31,322 bases of DNA, taken from contig CAZVLQ010000024.1 of assembly GCA_964628185.1 (NCBI GenBank), positions 1 through 31,322 on the forward strand, given 5' to 3'. Source of the DNA: CAZVLQ01 sp964628185 (GTDB taxonomy: Bacteria > Pseudomonadota > Zetaproteobacteria > Mariprofundales > Mariprofundaceae). Shown here piece by piece: positions 13,763 through 22,348 of this stretch (positions are counted from its first letter, which is position 1; each line of letters opens with the position of its first letter). The position numbers were made by a program, and so were the translations under genes. A model generated the notes under the pieces. It was not told the origin of the DNA and searched no databases. It saw only the letters and a list, made by a program, of their open reading frames with translations.

Positions 13763-14878
13763 ATGGCGGCATGGTTGGATCGGATACAACACTGGAGCGT
13801 GCTGAATATTTCCGTTACGAACTGGCTGGCGGGAATACTGATCCTGTTCCTGACCGTTGTTGGCCGGCGTTGGTTGCTTCGCATCTTCCACGCCCTTGCC
13901 CAGGGACTTGCCGACCGCACGAAGACGCAGCTTGACAACCTGCTGCTGGAAGCCGCCGAGAAGCCGGCCGGATGGCTGATCTATATCCTGGGCATTCTGG
14001 CTGCCGTACACGCACTTAACCCTCCGCTGAAAAATTTCCCCATCCTGCCGGTGGTGGATCAGGCCGGGCGTGTCGCCTCCATTCTCATCGGCGCGTGGTT
14101 CCTGTGGCGCACAATCGAAGGCCTTGCCGCCTATTTTACCGCCCGGGCGGCCCGGACCGAATCTTCGCTGGATGATCAGCTGGTGCCGTTCGTGGCCAAA
14201 ACACTGAAGATTTTTATCGTGATTACCGGCGTGCTGGTGGTGGCGCAGAACATGGGTTATTCCATTTCCGGCCTGATCGCCTCACTCGGTATCGGCGGCA
14301 TTGCCGTGGCCATGGCCGCCCGTGACACCATCGCCAATGTGTTCGGGTCCATTATGATCCTGGTGGATCGTCCGTTCGCCGTCGGTCACTGGATCAAGAC
14401 ACAGGATTTCGAGGGTGTGGTCGAGGAAGTGGGCTTTCGCTCCACGCGTATCCGCACCTTCGACAAAACGCTGGTCAACGTACCCAATTCCGTGCTCGCC
14501 AATATGGTCATCGAAAATGTGAACGCCCGCCCCAAGCGGCGGGTCCGGATGCGCATCGGCCTGACTTACGATACGCCGGTGGAAAAGATGCGGCAGGCGG
14601 TCGCCGGCATCGAAGATATCCTTAAAAAACATCCCGGCGTGGATCAGGATATCTTCATGGTCACATTCGATGAGTTTGAGGATTCCTCCCTTTCCATCCT
14701 CCTCTACTATTTCACCCGCAGCACAGTCTGGACCGAGCACCTTGAGGTACGCCAGGAAATCAATCTCGAAATCATGCGTCTGCTCAAGTCACTTGATCTG
14801 GACTTCGCCTTCCCCAGCCGTACCGTGTATCTGCAACAGGATCAGGGATTACGAACCGAGCCGGAACAGCCGGAGTAG
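13763..14878 (+). CDS. MscS-family mechanosensitive channel
   Basis: This 371-residue membrane protein of the small-conductance mechanosensitive channel family has about four hydrophobic segments between residues 12 and 175. The pore helix has the glycine/alanine pattern SGLIASLGIGGIAVAMAARDTIANVFGS, and then the beta-domain signature RPFAVGHWIKTQDFEGVVEEVGFRSTRIRTFDKTLVNVPN. The C-terminal cytoplasmic cage domain is complete (to LDLDFAFPSRTVYL). It is expected to release osmolytes on hypo-osmotic shock. A GGAGG site is upstream of the ATG. The DUF2905 gene starts immediately after its stop. Confidence 0.95.
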   Translation: MAAWLDRIQHWSVLNISVTNWLAGILILFLTVVGRRWLLRIFHALAQGLADRTKTQLDNLLLEAAEKPAGWLIYILGILAAVHALNPPLKNFPILPVVDQAGRVASILIGAWFLWRTIEGLAAYFTARAARTESSLDDQLVPFVAKTLKIFIVITGVLVVAQNMGYSISGLIASLGIGGIAVAMAARDTIANVFGSIMILVDRPFAVGHWIKTQDFEGVVEEVGFRSTRIRTFDKTLVNVPNSVLANMVIENVNARPKRRVRMRIGLTYDTPVEKMRQAVAGIEDILKKHPGVDQDIFMVTFDEFEDSSLSILLYYFTRSTVWTEHLEVRQEINLEIMRLLKSLDLDFAFPSRTVYLQQDQGLRTEPEQPE

Positions 14879-15079
14879 ATGCAGCGCAGACTTGTCATTC
14901 TCGGTCTTGTCATCATCACCGCCGGTATTCTCTGGCCATGGCTGGCCAAAATACCGCTGTTCCATCTGCCGGGTGATATAGTGGTCGAGCGGGAAGGTTT
15001 CAGGTTTTATTTCCCGATTACAACCGGCATTCTGATCAGCATTCTGCTCAGCCTCATTTTCTGGCTGCTGCGCAAATAG
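14879..15079 (+). CDS. DUF2905 small membrane protein
   Basis: This 66-residue protein has two hydrophobic helices (LVILGLVIITAGILWPWL and TTGILISILLSLIFWLL) around the conserved LPGDIVVEREGFRFYFPI loop that defines DUF2905. Function is unknown. The ATG abuts the stop of the MscS gene with no intergenic base, which suggests translational coupling with the channel. Confidence 0.92.
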   Translation: MQRRLVILGLVIITAGILWPWLAKIPLFHLPGDIVVEREGFRFYFPITTGILISILLSLIFWLLRK

Positions 15080-15115
15080 CTGTCCCCGGTCACTGGATTT
15101 CGACATAATCGCCGC

Positions 15116-15553
15116 ATGGTATCCAAACACCTGGTCGAGGCCTTCACCGACGGCGCCTGCTCCGGCAATCCCGGCCCCGGCGGCTGGGGCGTGGTGCTGC
15201 GGGCCGGCAAAACGGAAAAAGAGCTCTGCGGCGGTGAAAAACTGACCACCAATCAGCGCATGGAGCTTACCGCCGCCATTGAGGCCCTCAAGGCCCTCAG
15301 GCGCCCCTGCCGCGTGCGCCTGTATTCCGACTCCAGGTATGTGGTGCAGGGTATGAAGGAATGGATTTACGGCTGGAAAAAGAACGGCTGGAAAAATGCC
15401 GGAAAAAAACCGGTTGCCAATCAGGAATTATGGCGTGAACTGGATCGCATGGCAGTCATGCACGATGTGGAATGGTGCTGGGTCAAGGGTCACGCCGGCC
15501 ATGAGGAAAATGAACGTGCCGACATGCTGGCACGCAAGGGTATCCCGAAATAA
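15116..15553 (+). CDS. rnhA: Ribonuclease HI
   Basis: This 145-residue cytosolic enzyme degrades the RNA strand of RNA-DNA hybrids. The four catalytic carboxylates are visible: D in AFTDGACSGNPG, E in MELTAAIEAL, D in YSDSRYV and D in ERADMLAR. The basic handle region GWKKNGWKNAGKKPV and the histidine in VKGHAGHEENERAD also match the family. The length is normal. It follows the DUF2905 gene by 36 nt. No obvious intrinsic terminator was seen after it; the next feature is the heptamer repeat. Confidence 0.97.
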   Translation: MVSKHLVEAFTDGACSGNPGPGGWGVVLRAGKTEKELCGGEKLTTNQRMELTAAIEALKALRRPCRVRLYSDSRYVVQGMKEWIYGWKKNGWKNAGKKPVANQELWRELDRMAVMHDVEWCWVKGHAGHEENERADMLARKGIPK

Positions 15554-15630
15554 TCCTGCCGGCAGCCCCGTTTCCCGTGACACCATTGCCGGCGATCAAA
15601 GGCCAGACATGTTCAGATAACATCTGCTTC

Positions 15631-15672
15631 CTGACCCCTGACCCCCGACAACTGATTACTGGCTACTGACTA
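15631..15672. repeat. Tandem degenerate heptamer repeat
   Basis: Six consecutive 7-bp units in perfect register follow the consensus CTGAYHA (CTGACCC twice, then CCGACAA, CTGATTA, CTGGCTA, CTGACTA). It lies between the convergent rnhA and TIGR04073-type genes and reaches into the last codons and stop of the latter. It resembles the short tandem heptamer repeats known from cyanobacterial intergenic regions. Confidence 0.7.
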
Positions 15673-16028
15673 CCATACGTTGTGTCCTGATTAAAATCAC
15701 TCCATACATAGGTAGGATGAACAAATTCATCATTTGGAACAAAAAATGTCGCCAGCTCAAACGCACCTACCGCCGTCCGCCCCACGGTATGCAGAGCGCC
15801 CTTGATTAGGCCCCAGGTAATGCCAACTAAAACATTACTATCCTTACTGGTATTAACAATATTTTTCGGTAATTCAATCCATCCTGTCGCTGTATTGGCA
15901 AAGCCGCGGCCGAATTTGTCCGCCGCCTGTGTACCATAACCATCCGCCGCCATGGCAAGCGGCGCCCCGACTACGAACACCAGTGCAAACAATGCCGGTA
16001 ACGCCACAACACGCATCCTGTTCAACAT
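15663..16028 (-). CDS. Exosortase system-associated protein, TIGR04073 type
   Basis: This is a 121-residue exported protein. Residues 1-24 form a signal peptide (positive MLNRMRV, hydrophobic core, AMAADG cleavage region). The mature part contains KFGRGFANTATGWIELPKNI and WGLIKGALHTVGRTAVGAFELATFFVPN, the pattern I associate with the TIGR04073 family found in genomes with exosortase systems. The true start is taken as the ATG at 16028, because the first in-frame ATG (16040) overlaps the GGAGG site. Function is unknown. No exosortase gene or PEP-CTERM target is visible in this window. The last codons are in the heptamer repeat. Confidence 0.75.
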   Translation of the reverse strand: MLNRMRVVALPALFALVFVVGAPLAMAADGYGTQAADKFGRGFANTATGWIELPKNIVNTSKDSNVLVGITWGLIKGALHTVGRTAVGAFELATFFVPNDEFVHPTYVWSDFNQDTTYGSQ

Positions 16029-16118
16029 AATCGCCTCCATTTTTTATGCTACGCCCATCCATCATCAGGACGTTAATCCGAGTGTAGACCAGGATGGTCA
16101 TGACAGGCAAGGCGAAGG

Positions 16119-17000
16119 CTAGTGTTTTCTTGCCCTCGGATGTGCCGCATCATAAATGCCGGTCAGCCTGCCGATATCAAGATGCGTATAGCGTTCGGTC
16201 GTGGAAAGCGACGCATGCCCGAGCAACTCCTGAATGGCACGCAGGTCCACACCGCCGGCCAGCAGATGCGTGGCAAAAGAATGCCGCAGGCGGTGGGGCG
16301 TAACCGAGGTATCCGCCCCCGTAGCCAGGGCGCGTTTTTTCAGCATACGCTGCACACTGCGGGCCGACAACCTGCCGCCACGGCAATTCAGGAACATGGC
16401 ATGCGGGCCGATGCCCGAACCGGGTGGACGCCGGTCCAGCCAGGCCTGAAGCAGGTGACGCACCCCGTCGGGAACAGGTGCGATCCTTTCCTTGCCGCCC
16501 TTGCCGCGCACCCGCAGCTCCGCCGCATCCAGATCCATATCTTCCATATTCAGCCCCACCACCTCGGATACACGCAGGCCACACCCGTACATTACGGCGA
16601 GAAGGGCCAGATCACGGCATTCCATGGCCGCATCGGTGGATTGAAGAAGCAATACGGTCTGCTCGGGAGGGAGCGCACGAGGAAGCCGCCCGGGCTGCTT
16701 CGGTGGCGCTATCCCGGCCGCCACATTGTCCGAGCACCATCCGGACTGTACCGCCGTATCAAGGAAGCTTCGCAGCGCGGAAAGACGGCGTGCCAGCGTG
16801 GACGGAGACAACCCCGCTGCATGTGAGGCTACCAGCCAGTCCTGCACATCACGCCGTGAGATTGCACCCACGGGGACATCGCCGCAATGCGCCAGAAATG
16901 CCTTCAGATCGCGCCGGTAGGCGGCCACGGTATGGCGTGAGGCCAGCCGAACATCCGCAAGCCGTCCCAGATACTCACGCATCGCCACGGCAAGATGCAT
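16119..17000 (-). CDS. xerC: Tyrosine recombinase XerC
   Basis: This 293-residue site-specific recombinase resolves chromosome dimers at dif together with a partner Xer protein. All catalytic residues are seen: R143 (GLRVSEV), K167 (VRGKGGKER), H236 and R239 (TPHRLRHSF), H262 (LGHASL) and the nucleophile Y271 (TERYTHLD). The N-terminal SAM-like core-binding domain is present (residues 5-90). The choice of XerC over XerD rests on the neighbouring DUF484 gene, which commonly precedes xerC in Proteobacteria. It starts two bases after the DUF484-GGDEF gene. No mobile-element features surround it. Confidence 0.92.
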   Translation of the reverse strand: MHLAVAMREYLGRLADVRLASRHTVAAYRRDLKAFLAHCGDVPVGAISRRDVQDWLVASHAAGLSPSTLARRLSALRSFLDTAVQSGWCSDNVAAGIAPPKQPGRLPRALPPEQTVLLLQSTDAAMECRDLALLAVMYGCGLRVSEVVGLNMEDMDLDAAELRVRGKGGKERIAPVPDGVRHLLQAWLDRRPPGSGIGPHAMFLNCRGGRLSARSVQRMLKKRALATGADTSVTPHRLRHSFATHLLAGGVDLRAIQELLGHASLSTTERYTHLDIGRLTGIYDAAHPRARKH

Positions 17001-17002
17001 TG

Positions 17003-18133
17003 TTAAACCGCCTCACCGGAAATCTCCAGGCGGCCTCCCCCCAGCGCCTTGGCCACATACATCGCCTGCTCGGCTGCGGCAATCAGAAATTTCACACGCA
17101 TATCCTGCTCCGGCAAGGTATACGCCAGACCGGCGCTGATGCTGACATCCGTCTCTCCGGCGGCGATTTCTCCGCACACCCTGATCGCATCATTGGCAAT
17201 ACATTTTGCTTTCCATGACGGGCATCCGGGCAGCAGCAGTACGAACTCATCCCCGCCCATTCGAATCAGTGGATCCTGCATACGCACCAGCTTGCGTACC
17301 GTCCCGGCTATGGTATTCAGTACTTCATCTCCGGCCTCGTCGCCCAGACGGGCACTGATGGCCTGAAATCCATCCACATCCAGAAAAAGACAGGAGACCC
17401 CCACATCCCTGCCGAACCATTTTGACAAAGGCTGGTGGCTGTACGGTTGCAGAAAGCGCAGGTTTCGACTGTTGGTCAGGGAATCGGTAACCGACAGTCT
17501 GGCCAAACGCTCGCGTGACACCGCATTCTCGAGACTCAAGCTCACAACCTGCCCAAGATGTTGCAGAAAATCTGCGCTCTGACCGGGCCCGAAACGTCCG
17601 CTGTCCACGGAACCCATGCCCAGCACGCCGAAGGGTCGCGCAAGATCGCCCAGTACCAGCAAGGCGATGGAGCCCAGATGATGATCACGCGGTTCCAGCC
17701 AGGCAAAGCTTTTTTTCTCGCTCAATCGCATCAGCCACACATGCTGCCGGTGCAGGCCCTGTTTCCTGATCTCGTCCAGTTCAATCCACACCAGCTCGCG
17801 CCCGGATATTTCCTCCATCTTCCGGCCGCCGATAAAGCTTGCACGATCGAACCAGAAACGCACCATATCCAGATCAAAACCATTGCGTAATCCGCGCAAC
17901 AGGGCAAAACACAGCGCCTCCGGGTCGGGGGCCGCCAGCACGGCGGTTTCAATTTCAGACAGGCGCAGAAACAGACGGTCATTTTTACGCAGCCGGTCCA
18001 TCACCTCGGCTACGTACTGGCGCAACTGGCGGTTTTCCTCGGCCAGCTGGCTGATTCTGCGGGAAGCGTGATCACTGACACGGGCGGCGGATGTTTTCGA
18101 CCGGGACACAGTGCTACCCCGCGGCTTTTTCAT
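17003..18133 (-). CDS. DUF484 (GAF-like) protein fused to a GGDEF diguanylate cyclase domain
   Basis: This 376-residue cytosolic protein has an N-terminal coiled-coil and DUF484 region (residues about 25-210, with SQLAEENRQLRQYVAEVMDRL and FGVLGMGSVDSGRF). A GGDEF domain follows (about 215-372). The active-site loop GGDEF is intact at 293-297. The inhibitory-site motif RxxD (RMQD, 284-287) stands exactly five residues before it, so it should make c-di-GMP and be product-inhibited. DUF484 alone is a GAF-like domain commonly found before xerC. It overlaps yibQ by ATGA and is two bases upstream of xerC, so all three are probably one operon. Confidence 0.9.
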   Translation of the reverse strand: MKKPRGSTVSRSKTSAARVSDHASRRISQLAEENRQLRQYVAEVMDRLRKNDRLFLRLSEIETAVLAAPDPEALCFALLRGLRNGFDLDMVRFWFDRASFIGGRKMEEISGRELVWIELDEIRKQGLHRQHVWLMRLSEKKSFAWLEPRDHHLGSIALLVLGDLARPFGVLGMGSVDSGRFGPGQSADFLQHLGQVVSLSLENAVSRERLARLSVTDSLTNSRNLRFLQPYSHQPLSKWFGRDVGVSCLFLDVDGFQAISARLGDEAGDEVLNTIAGTVRKLVRMQDPLIRMGGDEFVLLLPGCPSWKAKCIANDAIRVCGEIAAGETDVSISAGLAYTLPEQDMRVKFLIAAAEQAMYVAKALGGGRLEISGEAV

Positions 18134-19068
18134 TGCGCGTGAGAAGGCCGGCCCGCTGCAAGCCGGGTGGCATGAGCGGAGACGAGAGCCCGTTCAAGCG
18201 ACACCATCCGGCGCACATCCGCCAGCTTCACCTGATGTTCCAGAAAATTCAGTGTCTCCGGATGCGGGTGGGCGATGATGATCACAAAACCGTTGTGCAA
18301 GAGGCTCCCCTGCGCCATACGCCAGGAAGCGCGCAGATCATCCGGATCAAGGCTGTCGTCCAGAAACACGCGTCGCTCTCCCCAGATGAGTCCCGCCTCC
18401 CTGGCCTGCCCGGCGGCCACGGATTTCCGGCTGGTGCGTGAATCCACAAAAAACAGCCCTTTCTCACGGCAGACATCCATCACCCAGCGCATCGGCAACT
18501 TCAGCGCGGTAAGCCGTGATCCCATATGATTGTTCACTCCCGCCGCATAAGGTACGCGGGCAAGGTCCGCGAGCATGATTCGCCGCAGTTCCACCCGGCT
18601 CATTCCGCTACGCAGAAACGCACCATCCATGTGCCGGCCGTACCATTTGTTCACCGGTTCCATCGGCAGATGCAGCATAACCACGTGTCCGGAGCGGTGG
18701 GCCAGTTCAGCCGCACGTCTGGCATAAGGCGCGTTGGGGATGATTGAAATCGCCACGGGATAGGGCAGGGCCAGAGCCCGGCGCACGGCATCCATATTGT
18801 AGCCCATGTCGTCCATGATAAGGGCCATGCCGTGACGGGAAGGCACATGTCCGGGTGCCGGCTGCCGCATGCCGTCGTCATCCATCACCTTCAACGAGGA
18901 CAGACGCTGACTGTCCTCATAGACAACGGGCGCATGCCTGGATGGAAGTGGCAGCAGCACCGGCGGTTCCTGTTTCGCGTATCCGGCGGCCAGGCCGAAG
19001 CCCAACCCCGTCACCCCCAGCAATAACAGCAGCGCCACGTAAAGCCATGCGGAACGACGCTGTACCAT
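18130..19068 (-). CDS. Divergent polysaccharide deacetylase (YibQ/DUF610)
   Basis: This 312-residue envelope protein has one N-terminal membrane anchor or signal segment (about residues 8-29: WLYVALLLLLGVTGLGFGLA). The deacetylase-like domain (residues about 80-300) shows MALIMDDMGYNMDAVRRAL, YPVAISIIPNAPYARRAAELAHRSGHVVMLHLPMEP and GVNNHMGSRLT, the typical divergent carbohydrate esterase 4 motifs. E. coli YibQ is the relative next to EnvC. The substrate is not established. It follows ctpA by 41 nt in the envC-ctpA-yibQ order seen in many Proteobacteria. Confidence 0.92.
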   Translation of the reverse strand: MVQRRSAWLYVALLLLLGVTGLGFGLAAGYAKQEPPVLLPLPSRHAPVVYEDSQRLSSLKVMDDDGMRQPAPGHVPSRHGMALIMDDMGYNMDAVRRALALPYPVAISIIPNAPYARRAAELAHRSGHVVMLHLPMEPVNKWYGRHMDGAFLRSGMSRVELRRIMLADLARVPYAAGVNNHMGSRLTALKLPMRWVMDVCREKGLFFVDSRTSRKSVAAGQAREAGLIWGERRVFLDDSLDPDDLRASWRMAQGSLLHNGFVIIIAHPHPETLNFLEHQVKLADVRRMVSLERALVSAHATRLAAGRPSHAQ

Positions 19069-19109
19069 ATGTGAATGTGCTCCGGCCGCCGATCGCCGCT
19101 ACAGGCCGC

Positions 19110-20438
19110 TTAATTCGGCACGGCGGCATGCAGGGCGTGCATACCCTCCAGGATGTCCAGCGCCCGCTGCAGGGCCGCATCCTGTTGAAGGCGCTTGCGC
19201 ATGGCCTGGCTGACTTCCGCACGGGGCTTGCCGGCCTTCTGCTTGCGTGATTTCGTATTGCCGTTCATCAGATGTCCCCGCAGATTGCGTTCGAAGACAG
19301 AGGTTGATCGTTCCGTCTTCAGTGCCTTGCGGGCGACACGCACCGGTTTGATGACCACATCCGGTTGAATTCCTGTTGCCTGAATCGAGCGGCCGCTGGG
19401 TGTATAGTACAGAGCCGTCGTCAGCTTGAGCGCCGAACCGTCCGGCAGGGCCACGACGGATTGTACGGAACCCTTGCCAAAGCTGCGCGTACCGACAAGA
19501 ACAGCGCGATGATTATCCTGCAGGGCGCCGGCGACAATTTCCGAAGCGGAAGCCGACCCGTTATTGATCAACACGGCCAGTGGCACACCGTTCAGGATAT
19601 CTCCCTGTTTGGCCTTGAATGAAAGGTTGCGGTCGGTGCGCGATTTGGTGCTGACAATACCGCCCTTGTCCAGCATAAGGTCCGAAACCGCCACGGCCTG
19701 ATCAAGCAGGCCGCCGGGATTGTTGCGCAGGTCGAGCACGGCGCCATAAAGTCGCCCGCCCGTTTTCTTCTTCAGGGCTATCACCTTCTCTCTCAGAAAT
19801 CTGGCGGTGTGCTCCTGAAATTGCGTAATACGAAGGTAGGCATATCCCGGTGCCAGCACATCCGCCTTGACGGATTTCACCTTGATCACGGCACGTATAA
19901 TCTTGAATTCCAGCGGCCTGGATTCCCCGACCCGGAAGACCGTCAGTACAATCGATGTTCCCGGCTTGCCGCGCATCAGTTTCACGGCCTCGGGCAGGGT
20001 CAGGTCCCGGGCCAGCTGGCTGTCGATCTTGATGATCAGGTCACCCGCCTTGACACCGGCCCGGTCGGCCGGCGTATCCTCGATCGGCGCGACAATGCGA
20101 ATGCCGCCTTCAGCGGGAGCGATCTCAATGCCCAGTCCGCCGAATTCGCCTTTGGTATCCACCTGCATCTGCCTGTACATTTCCCTGTCCAGATAACTGG
20201 AATGAGGATCAAGGTTGCTCAGCATCCCGGACAATGCACCGTCAATGAGCTTTTCATCGCCGACCTTTTTTACATAGGAACGGCGTACGATTTCCATAAC
20301 CTGGGAAAACTTCTGCAACTGCCGGTAATCGGTGGCGGCCGATGCCTGACCCGCCAGGGAATTCCATGCCGCCAGGCCGCCCACGAGCACCAGCCCGGTG
20401 GCCGCCATGATGACGATTCTTCGCACGATCACTTTCAT
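19110..20438 (-). CDS. ctpA: Carboxy-terminal processing protease (S41 family)
   Basis: This 442-residue periplasmic serine protease has an N-terminal signal or anchor (IVIMAATGLVLVGGLAAW), a PDZ domain (GLGIEIAPAEGGIRIVAPIEDTPADRAG and following, about residues 95-170) and an S41 catalytic domain. The catalytic serine is in NNGSASASEIVAGAL and the lysine is in RSFGKGSVQSVV. RNNPGGLLD is also conserved. The C-terminal 60 residues are basic and less conserved. The ATG at 20438 is preceded by GGAG, so the longer in-frame reading is rejected. It starts 17 nt after envC. Confidence 0.95.
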   Translation of the reverse strand: MKVIVRRIVIMAATGLVLVGGLAAWNSLAGQASAATDYRQLQKFSQVMEIVRRSYVKKVGDEKLIDGALSGMLSNLDPHSSYLDREMYRQMQVDTKGEFGGLGIEIAPAEGGIRIVAPIEDTPADRAGVKAGDLIIKIDSQLARDLTLPEAVKLMRGKPGTSIVLTVFRVGESRPLEFKIIRAVIKVKSVKADVLAPGYAYLRITQFQEHTARFLREKVIALKKKTGGRLYGAVLDLRNNPGGLLDQAVAVSDLMLDKGGIVSTKSRTDRNLSFKAKQGDILNGVPLAVLINNGSASASEIVAGALQDNHRAVLVGTRSFGKGSVQSVVALPDGSALKLTTALYYTPSGRSIQATGIQPDVVIKPVRVARKALKTERSTSVFERNLRGHLMNGNTKSRKQKAGKPRAEVSQAMRKRLQQDAALQRALDILEGMHALHAAVPN

Positions 20439-20455
20439 TGCCTGCTCCGCTTCAT

Positions 20456-21646
20456 TCAATCTGTCGCAGCCTGTTTCCGGCACCAGCGCACCGGATTTAC
20501 GGGGCTGCCTCCGTCCCGCACCTCAAAATACAGACGCACATTCCTCGCCCAGCCCGTATTACCTGCATCCGCCAGCACATCTCCGGCTCCAACCCAGTCG
20601 CCCAGGCTCTTGTAGAGGGCATCATTGTGGGCATAAACGGTCATCAGTCCACCCCCGTGGTCAACGATCAGCATCAGTCCGTAGCCCCCAAACCAGTCCG
20701 CATAGCGCACCTGCCCGGCTGCAATGGCCCTAACCTGCCTGCCACCCTGACGGGGTGCAAGTTCAACACCGGCAAGCCTCGGCCTGCCCGGCGCCGGTCT
20801 GGAGCCAAAATGAGCTACGATCGTTCCTCTCAGCGGCCAGGGAAGGCGTCCCTTCTGCCGGCGTATCGGTACCCATTTGGCCATCGCATCCGTGGACAAA
20901 AGCGTGGAGTCAAGCCCTGCGAGCAGTTTCCTGAGCGCAGCCTCCTGGCGTGCCAGTTCGGCGTCACGCTGCTTTTGCAGGCTCGCATCCCTGCGCACCC
21001 TGTTCAATAACGACTGCCTGGCCTGCCGGCGCCCGGTCAGTTGTCGCTGCCTTGAAAGCCTTTCCCGGTGCAGGCGCCCCAGCTCCGCCCGCTGCCGCGT
21101 GACCTGTTTCTCCGTCTTGTGTAAATCAGCCAGGCTGCGCACAAATTCATGACGCAGGTCCGCCTGTGCCCGCATCAGGCTTGCCAACATGTACTGACGA
21201 TGGGGGATTTCCGTGACCGCGGCACCAAACAGGGCGTCCATCCACATCGGTGATCTCCCCGCATGGCGGTATGCGACGGCCGCCTCGAGCGCCATGCTGC
21301 GCTTCAGTTTTTTCACCTGTTGCGCCAGCCGCCTTTTCCGGACAAGCAGTTCGGCCAGCCGCGCATTCGCCCGTCGCACCGCTCGCCCGGCCTGTCTTGT
21401 CTTCACCTTCGCCTCAACCAGCGCCTGATCCAGTTTCTTCAGGGACCGGCCCAGTTTTCCCAACCGGGATTCAAGCCGTTCGCGCACCGTCTTAAGGCGC
21501 GCCCGCTCCTGCTGAATCTGCGCAAGCCGGATACCCGCATCGTTTGCGGCCCACGCCGGCTGCGTAGCGGCCATACCGGCCAGAAGCAGTACAGGCAACA
21601 GTCCGAAGCGCAAAACCACGGATTTTTTTGGGGACAGTATATTCAT
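20456..21646 (-). CDS. envC: EnvC-like murein hydrolase activator
   Basis: This 396-residue periplasmic protein activates amidases at the division site. It has a signal peptide (residues about 1-33, ending ATQPAWA), a long coiled coil (about 35-260) and a degenerate LytM/M23 domain (about 270-390: ADWFGGYGLMLIVDHGGGLMTVYAHN and LYFEVRDGGSPVNPVRW). The usual zinc ligands are missing (LAGVELAP in place of HxGxDxxxP, and LYFEVR in place of HLHFE), as expected for an activator. The start codon and first five codons (MNILS) are inside the terminal inverted repeat of the RAYT element, so the native 5' end was probably replaced. The start overlaps the transposase stop (ATGA). Confidence 0.9.
   Translation of the reverse strand: MNILSPKKSVVLRFGLLPVLLLAGMAATQPAWAANDAGIRLAQIQQERARLKTVRERLESRLGKLGRSLKKLDQALVEAKVKTRQAGRAVRRANARLAELLVRKRRLAQQVKKLKRSMALEAAVAYRHAGRSPMWMDALFGAAVTEIPHRQYMLASLMRAQADLRHEFVRSLADLHKTEKQVTRQRAELGRLHRERLSRQRQLTGRRQARQSLLNRVRRDASLQKQRDAELARQEAALRKLLAGLDSTLLSTDAMAKWVPIRRQKGRLPWPLRGTIVAHFGSRPAPGRPRLAGVELAPRQGGRQVRAIAAGQVRYADWFGGYGLMLIVDHGGGLMTVYAHNDALYKSLGDWVGAGDVLADAGNTGWARNVRLYFEVRDGGSPVNPVRWCRKQAATD
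21630..21644. repeat. Terminal inverted repeat of the RAYT element (envC side)
   Basis: The 15-bp sequence GGGGACAGTATATTC is an exact inverted copy of the one at 22349-22363. It contains the second base of the transposase stop and the first codons of envC. Confidence 0.85.
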
Positions 21647-22308
21647 TTATCCCCCTTCTTTTTCCTGCCCTGCTTCAGTGGGCGTAAAACTCTACCAAGC
21701 CTTAACTCAAGCATGTCAACAAATGTATCTTCACCCAATGGGCGGCCTGTTTTGGTATGCTTTCTCAACGACGCCACCGCCGCATCATCCAAATCACCGC
21801 TCAGATATGTTTGCCAGTGTCTCACACGTTCCAGCATCGGAGCAACCTTAACCAATTGATCATCCACTCCGGCAAGATGGGCTCTCGCACTGCTCCAGAC
21901 ATAATCCTCCGGGCGCTTCACCATATTGGCATGGACAGGATTCAACTCCACATACCGAACGGCTGCCTGCAAATAATAATCGTCCATGGGGAATGAATGA
22001 AATCGCTCCTGCCACAAGTGGCCCAGACACCCTTCCCGCTCATTGATGTAACGCGTATAGCGGCGATGCGCTTCTCCCAATGAGGCGCGCAGGCCATCTT
22101 CCGTTGAAGGAACCATGACCAGGTGCACATGGTTCGTCATCAGGCAATAAGCCCAAACATCCGTGCCGCTCTTTTGACAAAACTCTGAAAGAAAACGTAG
22201 ATACACCGCATAATCATCCGCACAGAAAAAAACATCATTCCTGCGAACGCCCCGCTGTGTCACATGATGCGGGATTCCCGGAACAACAACCCTTGCCATA
22301 CGCGCCAT
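21643..22308 (-). CDS. REP-associated tyrosine transposase (RAYT, Y1/IS200-like)
   Basis: This 221-residue single-strand transposase of the Y1 HUH family has the HUH motif in MTNHVHLVM. The likely catalytic tyrosine is in the helix RRYTRYINEREG. The family signatures GIPHHVTQRG, FHSFPMDDYYLQAAVRYVELNPVHANMV and DYVWSSARAH are also present. The gene is framed by 15-bp perfect inverted repeats (21630-21644, 22349-22363), so it looks like a discrete mobile unit. It lies between the yefM-yoeB module and envC and shares ATGA with envC. All domain features look intact; activity is unknown. Confidence 0.93.
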   Translation of the reverse strand: MARMARVVVPGIPHHVTQRGVRRNDVFFCADDYAVYLRFLSEFCQKSGTDVWAYCLMTNHVHLVMVPSTEDGLRASLGEAHRRYTRYINEREGCLGHLWQERFHSFPMDDYYLQAAVRYVELNPVHANMVKRPEDYVWSSARAHLAGVDDQLVKVAPMLERVRHWQTYLSGDLDDAAVASLRKHTKTGRPLGEDTFVDMLELRLGRVLRPLKQGRKKKGDK

Positions 22309-22348
22309 GCCGGGAACTTAATCAAAGCACCTCGTTAAAACAAGAAAA

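Noticed and set aside
16087..16099. GACCA/TGGTC hairpin between xerC and the TIGR04073 gene
   Set aside because: A 5-bp stem without a T-run is too weak to be called a terminator or operator.
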